The notes under the pieces: generated by a model
Seen by the model: only the letters and a program-made list of their open reading frames with translations
Told to the model about the DNA's origin: nothing
Database searches by the model: none
Source of the DNA: Ottelia alismoides
Taxonomy: Eukaryota > Streptophyta > Magnoliopsida > Alismatales > Hydrocharitaceae
Reading direction: 5' to 3'
DNA length: 64,000 bases
Assembly (NCBI GenBank): GCA_037367405.1
Contig: JAZKJV010000086.1
Location: 2,589,001 to 2,653,000 of the forward strand
Part shown: piece after piece, positions 11,496-24,077 of the stretch
How the letters are laid out: every line of letters starts with the position of its first letter
How positions within the stretch are numbered: position 1 is the stretch's first letter
Translations under genes and position numbers: made by a program

Positions 11496-14400
11496 TTGGT
11501 CTACTCACTTTTAGAATAATACATATTCAGAGACCTACAAAATGAGACCAATTTCACTTAAATCAGAGCTCGTATGCAAAACTTGGGTTTATGGGGCCCC
11601 TTTGTACATTACATGTATGTATATTTGTATACTTGTTTTTTGTATCTTATTTGACCCCATATCCATATTTTGCCAACATGAAACTTGTAGATCTCATAAA
11701 GATATACAACTTTCATTTTTGAGTTTTTCCAAATTCGACCATCTTCTCTCTCTTATTTCACATTTTTTCTCTGCCATTCAGATCAGGCCACGTGGCGCCA
11801 TCTGGTTGCGCCACGCGGCCTGCTCGTGAAGTGCCATGCGCCCCTCCTTCGCCACCATCCGATCCCCTCTCTTCTCTCCACGTCTGGGCCATCCATGCCT
11901 CTAGATGATCTCTACTCTTCGATCGAGGCCCATATTAAATCTGGGCCGCTCACCAGTGCCCTCACGTCCTTGTGACACATGGTCCATCTGGAGCCGCTAG
12001 ATCACCTTCATCCTGGCTACTCATCTCACGCTAAATCTGGGCCCCTCGATCAGATCCTCCAGATCCTATCTCCGTCGTTCACGCTCGCCTCAGACATAGA
12101 CCTCCACGTGGCATGCACATGGCCACTGGATCTTCGTCTTGATGATTTAATCCCACCCGCTCACTCACAATCAATCACAACCCTTCGATTTATCGCCTAA
12201 TCTAATCCCCACCGTTTCTTAGCTTTGCACTCCCATGATGCCACGTGGTATTTCCTTAGCCCTCCGATTACACCACTTCGATCTAATACATGCCCTCCCC
12301 TTATGCCCTTCTCCTCGCCGTTGGATCACTCGATCCAACGTTCAAGAACCCGTCTTCAACCTCTAGACGCTCTCTCTCCCACGATATCCACCTCGTGCGC
12401 TCGCCGCCCCCTTCCTATTTTCAGCCCCACTCCAGCCGTCCTCTCCACCCCTTATCACCGCCACTACATCGCCTATACCACCCTCGTCCTCACCGACCTC
12501 CATAACCTCCATGATCTTCGCCCATGTTGCTCCACGACCTCCACGAAACCTCACCCTCTGTCACCTGCACCCTCACCTCCTTATAAATACTCCACCTAAG
12601 GTCACCTTCAAGCCCATCCGCTAGTACGAGAGGTACCTTCGAGATCTTAGCTCCTCATTTGTGAAAGCAATCGAGGGAAAAATCGAGCGAAGATGATCGA
12701 TCACCTTCGGCGAGATCCACGACTCCATCGCACCATGCCACAGCTCCTCCAGCGAGCTGTTTAAGCTCAGGCCTGCTACTGACCTTCAATCGACGACTGG
12801 AGCTGCTTCAACGAGCCTCCAACCCTAGGTAACTTCGCCCATTCCTCTTCTGATCTTCTTCTTCTTCCCCTTTGTTTTTCTCTGAATTTCTCCTCCTCCT
12901 TTGATCAATCCCACTCTCACATGATCATTCACCGAGCTTCGCCTTGAAGCTCTGACCATCGTGCGCTATATCATTCGCTCCGATGACGCACTCCACCTTC
13001 TTCGACCAAAGCTCCGCCTTCACGACGAAGGAAAACCACTCCGGCCATCACCACGACACACCTCCGGCCTCGCCACACTCGCACAAACACCCACAAGACT
13101 CAGCGGCCTTTTTTTGGCACAAGCTAACACTGTAGGCACTCCCAACTTCGTTGATCAGAAGCGTCACCGTAGATGCTTCGAGCACCATCAACTCCGGCTA
13201 CCAGGATGCCTCCTCCTCATCCAAAAATTCCATCTTCTTCGCCACGTCTCCACGAGAAGTCCGAGCCTTCTAGGAGCCTCCTTCGAGCTTCACTGATCAC
13301 CGGGGAGGACGACAGAGTGGCTTTTTCAAGTAAGTAGCCTCTGGTACTCGTCGATTTGTTTACGTTCACAAATGAGTAGTTCCCGGAACTGGAGGGCTTT
13401 CATCTTCCCCACGGGGGCTATTTATTTCTTTTCCCATCCTCGACCCTCACTAGGACGACTGTGGATGATTTGCCATAGAACCAAAGCCTCTTTGCCCTGG
13501 CTGTTTGCCCCAGGCAGGCTAGGATGAGTGCACCATACTGACTATTGGCTGACCAGGAACAAGACGAGCAGCTACCATCCGATCTCCTTGACTGGACGGT
13601 CCCGATCAAGCCACGTATCCATCGCCTCCGACTCCCCGACCACCGTCAGATCTCGCAAGGATCAGATGCCTATCATCACGCCACGTCAGCAGCTCCAGCA
13701 TCCGTTGGATCATCTCGATCTAACGTTTCCAAGGCGTGCCACGTGTCCCGCTTCAGAAGCCATTGGATCCTCACGATCGAACAATCCATCGTGCACCATG
13801 TTGCCTCCTCCCTGATCCTTAGTCTCGGAGCTCCCGAAGCTATCTCGAAGCACGCCCGAGCCTGCATCACACCTTAGCCAAAGTTCGAGCCTCTGACGCC
13901 TCCCGAGCCTAACACCCCACGTATACCTCACGTGCGGTCTAGGCATTTTTCACTGAGGTTCCTGCAAGTTTTTTAAATTATAATTCAGTCCCTGCCAGGA
14001 GCATCACGTGAGGCTTACGTGTTCCCGTGGACATTTTGCACATATACCCCTGCATTATAGGTAATTGCATTTCAGTCCCTATCAACACGTTTAATTTTCA
14101 GTAATTTTATTTTCTGTAATTACACTTTAGTCCTTGTCTTTGCACGTATATCTAGGTGTCCATTTGACATTATTTTTTAATTCTAAAAATTGCATGATGT
14201 AGCTTATCTTGTCCTCTATCTTATGTGACACGTGTTTCAATTTTGTGACATTCTTGGAATTTAATATTATTACTTTGGTGAAATTTTCCATATTTTGCCC
14301 ACTGTGTGCCTTTTAATTCATATTAAATTCATTGTTATTCCAAAATCACCATAAAATCATATTAGACTGTGGATAATTTATTCTACCTTGTGCCCAAAAA

Positions 14401-15049
14401 TCATTGCATTTGCACGCATCATGAGGCTTGATAAATTAATTAGGAATTTCTTTAATTGATTTTTAATAGGTCCAATTCACATGGAATTTAGGTTCATTAA
14501 TTTTCTTGGATTCATCATACTTAGATCTATATAGGATAATTTTTCTACTTGGAAATAATTTGTTTTGGTATTTATTAAAATTAATTTTGTAAAAATCACC
14601 TCACATTCATATTTTATACACAGTAAATTCAGAAAGTGTCAGAAAAATCCAAAAAAATTAATATAGCTTAATTTTATTGCATGTCATAATCTGGCCAAGT
14701 TTTGTAATTTTTGGACTTCATTTGATCACATTTCTGATTTAACTTGTAAAAACTGGCCTGAAATTGCATTTATCTTTTCCTTTATTGTATAAAAAGTCCT
14801 GAAAATACCAAAAATATCTCTCTAAAAATTTGACCTCCAAATTCACTTCAAATGCACCTAAGGAGAAAGTTGCCTCCCTGAGTTCGACCTTGGGTTGCCC
14901 AAGTAAAATAAAACAGCCGCTAGGAATTAATTGAACATTAATTAAAGTGGTTTTTGATCAGTCTGTTTTTACCTGACTACAACGAATGACACGATATTTA
15001 TTTTAATCATTAATTAATTGAATTAACAAGGGTAAACACATGCTTTTCA
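11496..15049 (+). repeat. Athila-like LTR (H), main segment
   Basis: Continuation of the LTR begun at 623. Without A1 and one TSD the LTR is about 3.94 kb. It has a C-rich middle (about 11800-13900) and an AT-rich end, and ends ...TTTTCA just before the decayed PBS. Several ORFs of up to 124 codons occur in the C-rich part on both strands. None resembles a known protein and I treat them as chance. Since an Athila internal tail (1-622) lies upstream, this one LTR serves two internal regions. Confidence 0.8.
12582..12589 (+). promoter_or_regulatory. Possible TATA box of the H LTR
   Basis: TATAAATA follows a C-rich stretch and is the clearest TATA-like site in this LTR. It is a candidate by sequence only. 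Confidence 0.4.
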
Positions 15050-15051
15050 AA

Positions 15052-15069
15052 TGACGTCGTTGCCGAGGA
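15052..15069 (+). promoter_or_regulatory. Decayed tRNA-Asp primer binding site of H
   Basis: TGACGTCGTTGCCGAGGA differs at three positions, all transitions, from the intact site in D (TGGCGCCGTTGCCGGGGA, 56761-56778). That site complements the 3' end of plant tRNA-Asp, the usual Athila primer. Its place right after the LTR end fixes the LTR boundary. Confidence 0.8.
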
Positions 15070-16207
15070 GGCACGACTTAGGTTGATTTCTCGAGAATTA
15101 AGAGTGTTCGATTTTCCATCCCCGGGTAGTTTGATTCCCGGCCTTTCTTGTTAATATTTCTCTGTCATTTATTTTTGAGTATTGTGTGTTGTACTTTTTC
15201 TGACCTCAATTTGTTTTGGTGTGATTAACACAAGGAGTCGAAGGTGCTTCGAGGAGCTTGCATTTGAACATTTTTGAGTGATTGTGAGGGCTTTTAATTG
15301 AGTTCAGTTTTCATTATTTTTGCATTCTTTCCAGCAGTTTCCGTTTGGGTTCTCGCGTGTGTAAAAATAGTGGAAACGTGTCCCCGTGTGCTGTGTGGAT
15401 TGCTTCTAAGATTAGACATGCAATAGCGGCTTCTAGAGCTACTTTAGGACTTGCTTGTGCCCATAATATTTTAGGACCACCCATCACCTCATAAAAGACA
15501 CACTTAGACCGCAGATCTAGTCAAATATAACCTATGCTTCACTCGCTAATAGAACTGCCTGTCTAGGAGCGTATTTTATCGTCTGCATTTGCATATAGTG
15601 TAAAAAGCTTTCAATTCTGTTCTGCATCCTGCATAAAAGCGAACGGATCAGTGTAAGTCTTCTCCACTCAGCATACCATCATTATTTTATCGTGCATCGG
15701 CTTTTCTCGACTCCTTTATCTTGGTTCTTCAAACTTAAGTAAAAAGGAAATTGGGACTGGACGATAGGCATGCTTTGTGGTTGGACTAACTCAGTGATAA
15801 CCTAACTTAAAATCAGGACTGCATAACAAAATTGACCAAAAAAATCAATAAAATCGGAAATCTTGCTTTGGGAGATTAACCCCGACCTCGTTTTCAGGCT
15901 GAGTGAGGGTACTTGAGTGTGTGAACACCTTAAGGCAGAGCCCAAATCCCCACCTTCTATATCACGTACCGACTGATCCTAACAAATATCACGAGTTGAA
16001 TTTTTCAGGTTCACTGACTAGTACTAAGTAACCTCCGCCTGTTCGCAGGTAGTTAGGGGTGAACCAACGGTACTTCACGACAAGTTGCTAGTAACCCCCC
16101 CGGGGTGAAGTTCCAGCCTTGTCAGCCTTCGCCTTCTTGCAGGTAGATAGGGGCAGGTCTTTGAATCCATCAACTTGGGATAGGAGCGAAGAAAGGAAGG
16201 GCGTTGG
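15070..16207 (+). other. H leader, first part
   Basis: Non-coding leader downstream of the PBS. It has patches in common with the D leader, for example ATTGGGACTGG (15750-15760, compare about 57766-57776). It is broken by A2 after the target GTTGG (16203-16207) and continues at 26566. No other feature is visible. Confidence 0.7.
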
Positions 16208-16510
16208 TGTTGGACATGTGAGCCCACGGCGAGCCATTATGCAATAAGTGTTATTGCACATATCATTCCCTGATCTGAAATGAAGAATAAATAATTTGCA
16301 TAATAGGTCCCTCTGTACAATTAGGGTTATGTACCATGGCTATCTTAATGATCATACAGCTGTTGATTCAATTATTGAATCATAGAGGCTGGTGCTTGGA
16401 TGAATATCTAAAGAGTTAGATTGAGGACTCATCAAGCACCGTCAAATGATTGTTAAGATGTGATCTCCAGCCTGAGTAGGAGATGGCAATCCTTTCTCAC
16501 ATAGGCTGAT

Positions 16511-17270
16511 CATTGGATCTGAATCTCATTCAGACCAATGTCCAACACTTGGACTAAGATCGGATTGCTTCTCTACTGAAAGGAGTCACTAAAATCCAGA
16601 CCTGTTTCATCACTCCCTCGGAATGGAAGCGTCATGGATATACAATCGTTTATGATCACATCACCCTTCAGGTATTCCCAATACCTGTACATCCTGCATA
16701 CTGGAAGACCCATGGTCAACCCGAAGATCAAGATCAATTTTACACTGTCTTCTTCAGGGTTTGATCACTAAGTTTCTCATTTGATCATTGGGATTTGGTA
16801 TCGATCATATACTTTCCAAAAGCATATATCATACCTAGGTCTTGATCATATACTTTCCAAAAGTATATATCAAACCTACAAATTCAGTCAAGCTTCCAAA
16901 GCAAGACGACCGTGCACGGAATTTGATTCTTCCCAATATCTCATGAGTGAGCTCATGTCTTCCGGTTCAGTAGTGAACCTGTATGATCCCTTTGAGAGAT
17001 CGTATTACTCATATGCCCTTATATGCACACCAGCTCGCCGGTGTATAGACCTTGGTTAGGTCATCAACCTATTGGTCTGCCAAATGTACATACTCAGACA
17101 TATAGCAATACATCTGTCTCCGGTCAGAGGATGCGTGCCTATGCTGTGACAGCATTCAACATAGGACTTAGGGTTATCTCGATCTCGTTAAGTCAACCCA
17201 TTGACCTAACTAATCTGACACCTCCGAATCTCTATTCCTATGCAGAGGACCTGCATCAAGAGGTCGGTCA
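16511..17270 (-). other. Inverted segment within A2 5' LTR
   Basis: This stretch is the reverse complement of about 24384-25141 in the 3' LTR of the same element. Both A1 LTRs, the A2 3' LTR and both B LTRs have the other arrangement, so the inversion is the derived state. Because reverse transcription makes both LTRs from one template, it must have arisen after insertion. It covers the part of U3 that is densest in short palindromes. Confidence 0.95.
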
Positions 17271-17869
17271 ATCAAGCATCTGTGGGAGGTCCGTAAGATC
17301 TGGATTTGAGATGAGATCTCAACATCCAAGTCACTATACGTGGAATAATACAATCGCCCTGTCCTTATCTCCAAGTATCTGCGGAGAAAGCACATTATTC
17401 TTGAAAGGGTTCAAGAATAGTTCTTTTGATGAAATGTATATCCAAGCAAGGACTTGATGATTAAATGTGATTTAATTATCAAGCTTAAATATGAATATGA
17501 TTCATATTGTGAAAATGATTATCTAAGATAATTAAATGAGATTTAATTATCAAAGATTAAGAGAATGTGGATAACACTATCCATGATATATGTGTGTTAT
17601 AAATATGATTTATAATATACATATAATAAGAGAGAGAATTTATGTAAATAGCATTTGTTAATTAATAATGTGGATTGGATTCACATTTGTTAATTAATTG
17701 GAAATGCAATTTACTAACTAGTTTGGGTTGTGAATATGATTCACATAATATTCAATGGCATGATTGAAATATTCACAAATTAATTTAGAATTATTTTTGT
17801 GAATATTTTCTGTGATTAATTAAGGAATAATTAAATAAATAAAATGGAGCAATAACCACCTTCATAGGT

Positions 17870-18090
17870 GGCGTCACCCATGAATGGTTCATGGGTGACG
17901 CCCCCCTTTTTAGGAGGGTGGTTGGCTCCATTACATTTATCATATTATCTCTTAGTTAATGTTTAAATTGATGTTGTCGTTTTTAACCAACAACAAATCA
18001 TGGCCATTGATTTATCATGGACCAAGCATAGCCCTTGGATCCATGTGTCCCATGGATTGAGATCCATTGGATCCTAAACTAGTATATAAG
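17870..18090 (+). promoter_or_regulatory. U3 hairpin and TATA box, A2 5' LTR
   Basis: Perfect 15-base stem GGCGTCACCCATGAA (17870-17884) and TTCATGGGTGACGCC (17888-17902) with a three-base loop, and TATATAAG at 18083-18090. A small CCACC/GGTGG stem lies directly upstream. Confidence 0.7.
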
Positions 18091-18663
18091 GAGGGCTAGG
18101 GTAGCCTCTCCGTGGTACATCATTAAGAGTTGTACAAGGTGACAACTCTCTCTCTCTCTCTTTCTCATTCTCGCCCTCTCTCTCTTTCTCTTCTCCATTA
18201 AGTGGCCGTCCACTTTGTGTTGAGAAAGGAGAGACTCTCGGCTTCTTCTTCGACGACTCGTGGATCTCCATCTTCTTTGGAGTTTCTTACTCTAAAGGAA
18301 GACGACGGATTTCGATTGACGAAATCGGGGGAGCCATCGCTTGGATCTTCATCGAGGATTGCGGGAAGGAACGTGACTCATCATCGCGCCCGCAAGTGCG
18401 TTCTTCGTGGATCGGACTTAAGATAGGAGGATCTCTACTTTGGGATCTCGCGATCACAACCACGCTTCAAGAGGTATTCCTTGTACTTTGTGGTTTGATG
18501 AAACGATCCGAGAAGTGTTCTCGTGATCATGTGGTTTCATCGTTTTGTTAAATTTTTTAATTTCCGCTGCATCTAGCATCTAGTACGACTAGTTGCTCCG
18601 ATTGCATACGATGCGATCGACACGCTTCCGTGATGTGCTTGAGGATTCTCAATATCCTTCAAG

Positions 18664-18676
18664 TGGTATCAGAGCC
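18664..18676 (+). promoter_or_regulatory. A2 primer binding site, tRNA-iMet
   Basis: TGGTATCAGAGCC, two bases after the LTR end, intact. Confidence 0.95.
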
Positions 18677-20469
18677 ATAGGTCGAATAAGGTTTTAGATA
18701 TGATCCATAGACCTTAGACGATTTGGTTCTTGAAAGGGTTGCGAAATTTTTACTGCATTTCAATTTTCGCACCTCTGTAAAATTGAATTTTTCGGCTCTG
18801 TTTAAAATGTTTAAACACGAAATTTTCAATTGGATTCTGTTCCCCATTAAACAAGGAAACCATAGGACTTGAGTTTACTAAATTTGGACTTCATTTGCTC
18901 AAGATATGGTCTTTTGAATATGACTATATTCACTGTTGCGGGAACTGCGGATTTGAACGTAATTAATGAGATGATTACGGTTTTAATCTGCCTTGAAATG
19001 CGTGAATTATCACTTGGGTTCTTTAATAAATCAAATAAGCAATCTTTGGAAACTGAGTTTGCATTTTTTGGATTTAAATTGATCAAGATAAGTTAATTTT
19101 AGTGATTAGGGGTCACTGCTGGAAATTAACAATTTCTTGATCTTGAACCTTGTGATATGTCATTCAATTATCATGATGAAAATTAATTGTTAATTTTCTG
19201 GAATAATTAGTGATAAATATTTGTGAAATATTTAAAGAAATAATTATTTCATTGAATGACATTTGCCTAAACCACAATGATGAGATATTAGATCTTGATC
19301 ATTGGTTCATCAACAAACATTGCTTTCATGAAACCATAGTTTATCCTACAATTGTTGTAGGACAACTTTTACATGAAAACCCTTTTGCTTGAATAGGATT
19401 GGGGATTTGTCTAGCAAATCTCCTTATAATCAAAAATGTTTTGATTTATATTATATGGTATAACTTCGGTTGAAAAACCGATGAACATCTCAAAGTACAT
19501 GATGGTCTATCTGGTATTATCCTTTCCTGAGGCGGATGTGGTGCCTAGTCGGAGAGCATTGGGGTAGCGGGTTGCAACGTATGTGGTCCGTCCCACTCTC
19601 GTCGGTACTGGCCATGACAGCGGGTAGGGACTGTATAATACCGGAGACAGACAATGTGTATTTTTCTAATTATTAAAATTCGAATAATACGTACTTTGAG
19701 TATATACCTACTATTCAAGTAAAAGACATGTTTGTTGATTGATGCTTGGATTGATGATTAATTTAATATGATTAAATTAATTATATCCAATAAACACTCT
19801 ATTATGAATAGATGTGTATTTCCCTTGGAAGAATTAATTATGTGAATATGATTCACGATAATTAATTACAATTTGAATATGAGGTGGAGGATCACATAAG
19901 TGACATCCATGGTCTCCCGTCAAGGCAAAGGATTCCGTCGCCAGTTGTTGTGTATAGGAGACGCCTGTCCGAAGTGACAGATCCTGTGCATGATTTAATT
20001 GGATCGGGTTCTTTGCTTCTCGAAAGAGTAAGGCCGTATACGTAGTGACCCCAATATCGGGTCCTCATATTATTGGGGCAATATTGGATTGCGTATAGCG
20101 AGTATTAAGCCTGTTGACGGTTGGTTCAATTAATGACGGGTCAACATCATCTTAGGGGTGGTGGGCCCGGGTGTTAAAGACCGAATTGGGAGATGCAAGT
20201 TGGACTTGCAAGGCGGAATGTGTTCCCGCTTCTTTTTATCCGAGTTGTAGGTTCTCATATTATTGGGATGCAACGAAGATAGGAAAGGAGATCCCAGATC
20301 TTGCTAGAGATATAATGGTAAGAATATCTCTTACATTGAAAGTGATTAAGGGAATGAACTTTCAGTGTTGACAAGGCAAGACAACTTTGATATAAAATTC
20401 CTAAATCAAAGTAAAATATGTATATAATATATATATACACTTATGCAAATTTCTTATTTCAGATAATCT
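18677..20469 (+). other. A2 leader
   Basis: Homologous to the A1 and B leaders. The block 19515-19660 is almost the same in all three. The shared small ORF is 18869-19096 here (75 codons). Differences from A1 within it include both silent and replacement changes. No other function is visible. Confidence 0.7.
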
Positions 20470-23400
20470 TTCATTAAACCCACTCAATATTATACTCAAT
20501 AATAACCAGTAAAATATCTTGGATTGGACCCATGATCCAGATATTGTACTTGCTATTGGACACATAATGTATGTGGTTACAATATGCAAGATTCCTCAAT
20601 ATAATGAGGAATGACAATTAAATAAACAATAAGACATCACCTTAGGGTTTGTATGTCTCTATAGTATTGATCTTTCATCGAGTGTACTTTGGAAGTGACA
20701 TGTCGATGGTGATCGTAATTGTCAAATAATCCTTATAAAATAAATGAAGATATTTTGGCATACATATGTGCTCTAGACATTTAATCATGAATGACATGGT
20801 TCTCTGCATTATGCAGAATGGTGGCTCGAAAGAGATGATGTATTCAAAATGTTTGAATACCTACCTGAACCTAAGTCTCCAAGAGTTAAGATGAATGTAG
20901 ATATGATGAGTGTCATCATTCTACTATCTATACTCAAGTCATTCATGAAGCTTTATGATATTCATATTGTATGAATTTAATGAAGCATGCATAAATGTTG
21001 AAATGCTCTTACATTGAATTCTTTTGAATTTAACATAAGAGATTCTTTGTCTTGAACAATGGTTGTTTTTAGATGAAGAGAGCGCAGTGGAAGCATGGGT
21101 CAGACCCGAGTAAGAAGGAAAGTCAAAGAGTTGACCTACTTCTGTGACTTCCATATGACATCCAAAGAGTTGGATGAATGCCAATACTGCAATAAGTTGA
21201 TGTGTTGATAGTATGACTATCAAGTCTGTCTAAAATCCTTAGTGAAGGACTCAGATAGAGCATCGGAATAATCTACATATAATCATTGACTCTGACTTTC
21301 TTATTTCATAAGATAAAGTCTGACAGTTGTATCCCAATCTTCTAGTGACATTTGCAAATTGGTTGCATATATATATTAGAAGATTAGAAATTTGATCTTA
21401 AGGTTTAGTAGTCATCTACATGGATATTGCTGTAATTGTTGCAGCAGTCTCTGTTGGATAGATGGACTTCATATTCTCAGTGGGAGAACCCTTAGTCTTA
21501 GAGAATGTCTCTATGACCTAGATATTAGAATACCCCATTGTTTGTTTCTAAATGTTGGAAATAAACATGAATTCTGAGATAGAACTATCATAAAAGGTTA
21601 TGATGGATATATTTCAGATAGTAATCTAACATCTAGTGGACTCCACAAAATTAGAAAATTAATGAATGGTTCATTAAGATTTCTAATACTGAAAATCAAA
21701 CCTTATAAGATCAATAGGAGGATGAAGATCATTTGACAATGATCTGGCATCAAGCCTTGGACATTTGTCTGTTGATTTGATCAATAGACTAGTAAGAGAT
21801 GAAACTTTAGAATGTCTAAAATTTCAAATCTTACATACTTGTGAATATTGTATTCAAAAGTAAAATGTCAAATGCACCCTTCTCTAGGAATGGTGTTAGA
21901 TGTCGAGGTATTCAAGATCTCATACATATTGATGTATGTAGATCATCTATATCATAATAAACATTATGGATATGTGATATCTATTAATGATTATGTATGA
22001 TATGAGATTTCTTCTCTTCACCTGAGAAACCTTTGAAATGTTCAAAGATTTCACAATTTTGGTTTAGAACCAAAATTTGAAGGAAGAATAAATGAATTTG
22101 ATCTAACCAAGGTAGCAAGTACCTATTAGATAAAATTCAAAGAATACCTTATAGAGATAGGAATATCATTTCTATCTCACTCCTCCTGGTAAACCTGAAC
22201 TCAATAGAGTTGTAGGGAGATACAATTGGATCATGTGCGACATGATTTGATCAATGATGAATTTTAGCATAATTATCCTCTTAGTTTCCTGGTATATATG
22301 TGTAGTAGAGACTACAATATATATCCTTAACGAGGTTCCATGCATGTAAGCTGGAATCTAGCACTTGAGAGTGCTACTTCATTAGGAAAATAAAGGATGG
22401 TATTGTATACCTACTTTATGACCTTGAGATTCTTAAAAGATCTCATCTCTAAGAATGTGATTCTTAGAGGATGACTCTCTTGAGAATCAAGATGAAAATG
22501 AAGTGTAGGAACTCATTTAATCTTGAGATGGTAATGAGGCTCCTGAGATCGGAAACTAGAAGGATAATTAAAGATGAAACATTAATACCTCTTCAAATGA
22601 GTTTGAGGATGCATTCCATGTGTCAGTTAAGTCTGAGAGTGATCGGACTTCATGTGATGAAGCTCCTGAGGATCATGACATGGAATGATGGATATTAGCA
22701 ATAAAGTCTAAAGTAGACTTCATATACAAATGTTGTATATGGACCCTCGAAGATCCACCTATAAGGGTTAGACCCGTTAAGGGTGTAAATGGATCTTCAA
22801 GAGAAGAGGGAACCTGATGAGAAGGTAGAGACCTTCAAAGCTCGGTTCGTAGCCATAAGCTACACATCGAAAGAGAAGACATTGCTTGCAATGAGACTTG
22901 CTCTTCGGTAACCATGCTTAAAATCATCATATTGCTAACCTTAGCTACACAACTTGACTATTGCATCTTCGAGATGTAAGTCAAGATTGCATTCCTCTAA
23001 AGAATACCTCTCTGAGGATATTCACATGAAGTAGCCCCAGGGCTTCATGTTTGGGGAAGGTAAGGTGTGAAAGCTAAAGAAATCCATCTATGGACTCAAA
23101 TAAGCTTCTTGTAGTTGGAACATCAGATTTGATGAAATTATAAATGTTATGATTTCAAATAGAATCTTGATGTACCATGTGAAGCTTAGTGGGAGTACCA
23201 TTGTGTTCATCGTGCTGAATGTAGATAATATCCTAATCATTTGGAATGATATAAGGATGATAATAAGTGTTTTATAGACTGGCTATTCCATACCTTGAGA
23301 TATGATCTCAAGAACACCTCTTAGATCTTAGTTCTGAAGTTGTTCAGAAGCAAAGAAAAGAGGGTATTGGGACTGTCACATTTGTAGTACACCTTGGACA

Positions 23401-24060
23401 TATTCCATTCCTGGAAATTCCAAGAAAGGCTTCCTTCCTTGAGATTTGGTACTGACCTATCTAAAGGAATAGCACCTCAAAGAGTTGAGGAAGTGAATGC
23501 TAGAACTGCTTGCACTTGTGCATCAGTTATGAGAAGCTAAGTGTATGCCAGATGTGAACAAAAGCCAGATATCTGCCATGCAGTGGGAGTGGTAAACTGT
23601 TACTAATCCTACTATGGAGAAAGAACACTTGATTGCAGTAATAACAATATCTTCAAAGATGACAAGGCTTTAGAGATGGTGATCTCTATGTCTTATTTTC
23701 AAGAAGTTAAGACTTTATAGATAGAGATCTAAAAGGTCTTAACTGTGGATACCTTGAGAGATAGTGATCTCCCGGAATAAGGGTATTCTAATAAGGATTA
23801 TGAAAATACTGGTTATAATAGTTATTGAGCAATAGTGTCAAGGACACTATAACTGCTTTGACTAGATTGAGTATAGGTTGCATTAGATGCAACATTCACA
23901 TTGGATGCGAGCACTGTTACCTAGGGATATGCAAGTGCCGTAAAAGGACTTGGCATAGTCTTTTGGGAACAGAGTGACTGATCAGCTTACCTAGCTATTT
24001 CTATATAGCCTATGATTGTCACATGAGTGTGGGTTTATATGATTACCCATTAATGGCTCT
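20470..24060 (+). pseudogene. A2 gag-pol pseudogene (copia type)
   Basis: Same decayed gag-pol as A1. The GAG-pre-integrase remnant is near 21750-21930 (GHLSVDLINRL is readable). The integrase second Asp codon is AAC (22105-22107) and the catalytic Glu codon is GGG (22215-22217). A TGA stop lies at 22248-22250. RT YVDD reads as Asn-Val-Asp-Asn codons at 23218-23229. These losses coincide with those in A1, so they predate the split of the two copies. Translation of a working polyprotein is impossible. Confidence 0.85.
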
Positions 24061-24062
24061 TT

Positions 24063-24077
24063 GGGCTAGTGGGAGAT
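24063..24077 (+). promoter_or_regulatory. A2 polypurine tract
   Basis: GGGCTAGTGGGAGAT directly before the 3' LTR, identical to A1 and B. Confidence 0.9.

Larger units (their letters stand above)
16208..18661 (+). repeat. 5' LTR of A2 (rearranged)
   Basis: 2,454 bases against 2,483 in the 3' LTR. Positions 16208-16510 and 17271-18661 are collinear with the 3' LTR. The middle 760 bases are inverted, and about 28 bases beside the right junction are missing. Confidence 0.95.

Noticed and set aside
12225..12599. ORFs of up to 124 codons in the C-rich part of the H LTR
   Set aside because: Pro/Ser/Thr-rich low-complexity translation, competing ORFs on the other strand, inside an LTR.
16511..17270. 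Possible separate inserted element inside the A2 5' LTR
   Set aside because: No TSD or terminal repeats of its own. It is an exact reversed counterpart of the same LTR interval, so it is an inversion.
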